From the NCBI GenBank assembly GCA_012841485.1, contig DUUU01000110.1, forward strand, positions 1 to 33,320: DNA of 33,320 nucleotides, given 5' to 3'. The translations under genes were made by a program, and so were the position numbers. Under the pieces are notes generated by a model, which searched no databases, was not told the DNA's origin, and saw nothing but the letters and a program-made list of their open reading frames with translations. Numbering within the stretch: the stretch's first letter is position 1; every line of letters begins with the position of its first letter. Shown piece after piece: positions 32,533-33,320 of the stretch. Source of the stretch: Armatimonadota bacterium. Its GTDB lineage: Bacteria; Armatimonadota; JAAZEB01.

Positions 32533-33320
32533 ACTTCCCGCACCTTCCAGTTCTCGTGCCAGCGGCTGCTCTCGGAGGGCGGCTCCTGGTTACTCCACGA
32601 ATCCTGGAGGGTCATGAACTCCTTCAGGTGGGGGCGCACTGCACTCTCCCACAGCGCCTCGACCTGGGCGAAGGTGCGCAGCGTGTGCGCCGGCTTCTCG
32701 CGCTCGTAGGCTTCTAGCAGCTCGCGCGCCTTTTGCCCAAGGTAGCGCACCTCATCCTCGACCATGCGCTCGCCTGTCCGGCGATTGGAGAGGCGCGCGG
32801 TCGCACCCATGGCGAAGTGCGTTCCAGGCGTCCCTTCCGCAGGCATCCGTGAAAGATCCACGCACTCTGGATTCAGCGCCCAGAGGAGCGAGGTCTCCAC
32901 CTTGCCGGCGTGATCACCGCCGCTCTTGCTGTCGTTATCGAAGCCGGGCACGTTGGCTTCCCAGTCCGGGAGCGCGTAGAGGCGCGTGCCCACATGGGGC
33001 TGCACCAGCTCGACCATCCTCTTCAGATCCTGCCAGTTGGGGCCGTAATGCCCGGTGAGCAGAATGCAGGCGTGAAAACCGTGGGCGTCCGCGGTGCGAA
33101 TCTGGTAGAGCACATTCTTGAAATGCTGCCAGGGCGGCAGCGCGGTGAGCCAGGTGCGCTCGCATTCGCCGACGTTCTTTTCGGACCAGATGGCGTAGCC
33201 ACCCAGCTCATGGATATGCCAGTAATCAGGCGGCGCCACGATGCCGCCATGCGCGCGCGCTGCCGCGCACGCGATGCCGTGTGCCTTCAGCATGTCGAGA
33301 CCGAGGGCGCAGTGCGGTCC
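32526..33320 (-). CDS. Creatininase-family protein, 5' end beyond the window
   Basis: A metal-dependent amidohydrolase-type protein. The frame stays open through the last base of the window. The residues before the ATG at 33293 read GPHCALGLD, the equivalent of the family's HGPHLPLGTD metal-binding start, so the true N-terminus lies outside and the ATG is internal. Further family blocks are LLTGHYGPNWQDLKRM (usual NGHGGN region, altered here) and GGDHAGKVETSLLWAL (the HAGxxETS block with a metal-ligand glutamate). At least 264 residues are present. Members act on creatinine, formamides in riboflavin/F420 synthesis or mycofactocin, and the substrate is unknown here. It converges on the methyltransferase gene with a seven-base overlap. 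Confidence 0.85.
   Translation of the reverse strand, partial: GPHCALGLDMLKAHGIACAAARAHGGIVAPPDYWHIHELGGYAIWSEKNVGECERTWLTALPPWQHFKNVLYQIRTADAHGFHACILLTGHYGPNWQDLKRMVELVQPHVGTRLYALPDWEANVPGFDNDSKSGGDHAGKVETSLLWALNPECVDLSRMPAEGTPGTHFAMGATARLSNRRTGERMVEDEVRYLGQKARELLEAYEREKPAHTLRTFAQVEALWESAVRPHLKEFMTLQDSWSNQEPPSESSRWHENWKVREVY

Overview
The window reads as a piece of a high-GC (roughly 60-65% by eye) chromosome of a diderm bacterium. A TolC/RND/adaptor efflux set implies an outer membrane. The gene order recG-rsmD-coaD-(coiled coil)-ackA-yceD-rpmF-plsX-fabH-fabD-fabG-acpP-fabF is the arrangement best known from clostridia and other Terrabacteria. Together these suggest a diderm Terrabacterium such as Armatimonadota. 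That assignment is an inference from synteny and protein style, not a database result. Housekeeping promoters are very close to TTGACA/TATAAT, so several transcription units can be drawn from sequence alone.

Layout. 1-6700 (minus strand): a four-gene efflux operon, read right to left as adaptor, RND permease, a DUF2892 two-helix membrane protein and TolC. 6701-7168: a leader region with strong dyads. 7169-8395 (minus): an MFS permease. 8396-10064: a divergent region, a 58-residue zinc-knuckle protein and a histidine phosphatase preceded by a 13-bp inverted repeat. 10105-11276 (minus): comEA and a 95-residue disordered protein. 11277-11604: a divergent control region with three promoter-like elements and an intrinsic terminator. 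11605-23818 (plus): recG through fabF, a run of 13 genes for DNA repair, rRNA modification, CoA, acetyl-phosphate, ribosomal protein L32 and fatty-acid synthesis, with an internal promoter at 15061. 23876-24616 (minus): an unusually long nucleoside diphosphate kinase. 25121-28279 (minus): a 1052-residue protein joining an anti-sigma-type kinase domain, four GAF domains and a SpoIIE-type phosphatase. 28655-29323 (plus): a secreted CAP-domain protein. 29463-30323 (minus): rsmI. 30479-30951: two tiny convergent genes around a long dyad. 31357-31432 (minus): tRNA-Arg(CCU). 31708-32532 (plus): an rRNA/tRNA 2'-O-methyltransferase. 32526-33320 (minus): a creatininase-family protein cut by the window end.

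How the genes work together. CoaD makes the CoA precursor that feeds the phosphopantetheine arm of AcpP. PlsX, FabH, FabD, FabG, AcpP and FabF cover initiation, malonyl loading, condensation and ketoreduction of type II fatty-acid synthesis, and PlsX hands acyl groups to phospholipid synthesis. No dehydratase (FabZ), enoyl reductase (FabI/FabK), FapR, pta or rnc is present, although several of these sit in this block in clostridia. RecG, RsmD, YceD, L32, RsmI, the SpoU methyltransferase and tRNA-Arg add genome maintenance and translation.

I found no CRISPR array, transposase, phage gene or integration site. The best leads are the self-contained kinase/sensor/phosphatase protein, the promoter that runs straight into a terminator upstream of recG, the switch-like acpP leader, the enlarged Ndk, the mirror-symmetric hairpin of the efflux adaptor and two tiny zinc-knuckle genes.
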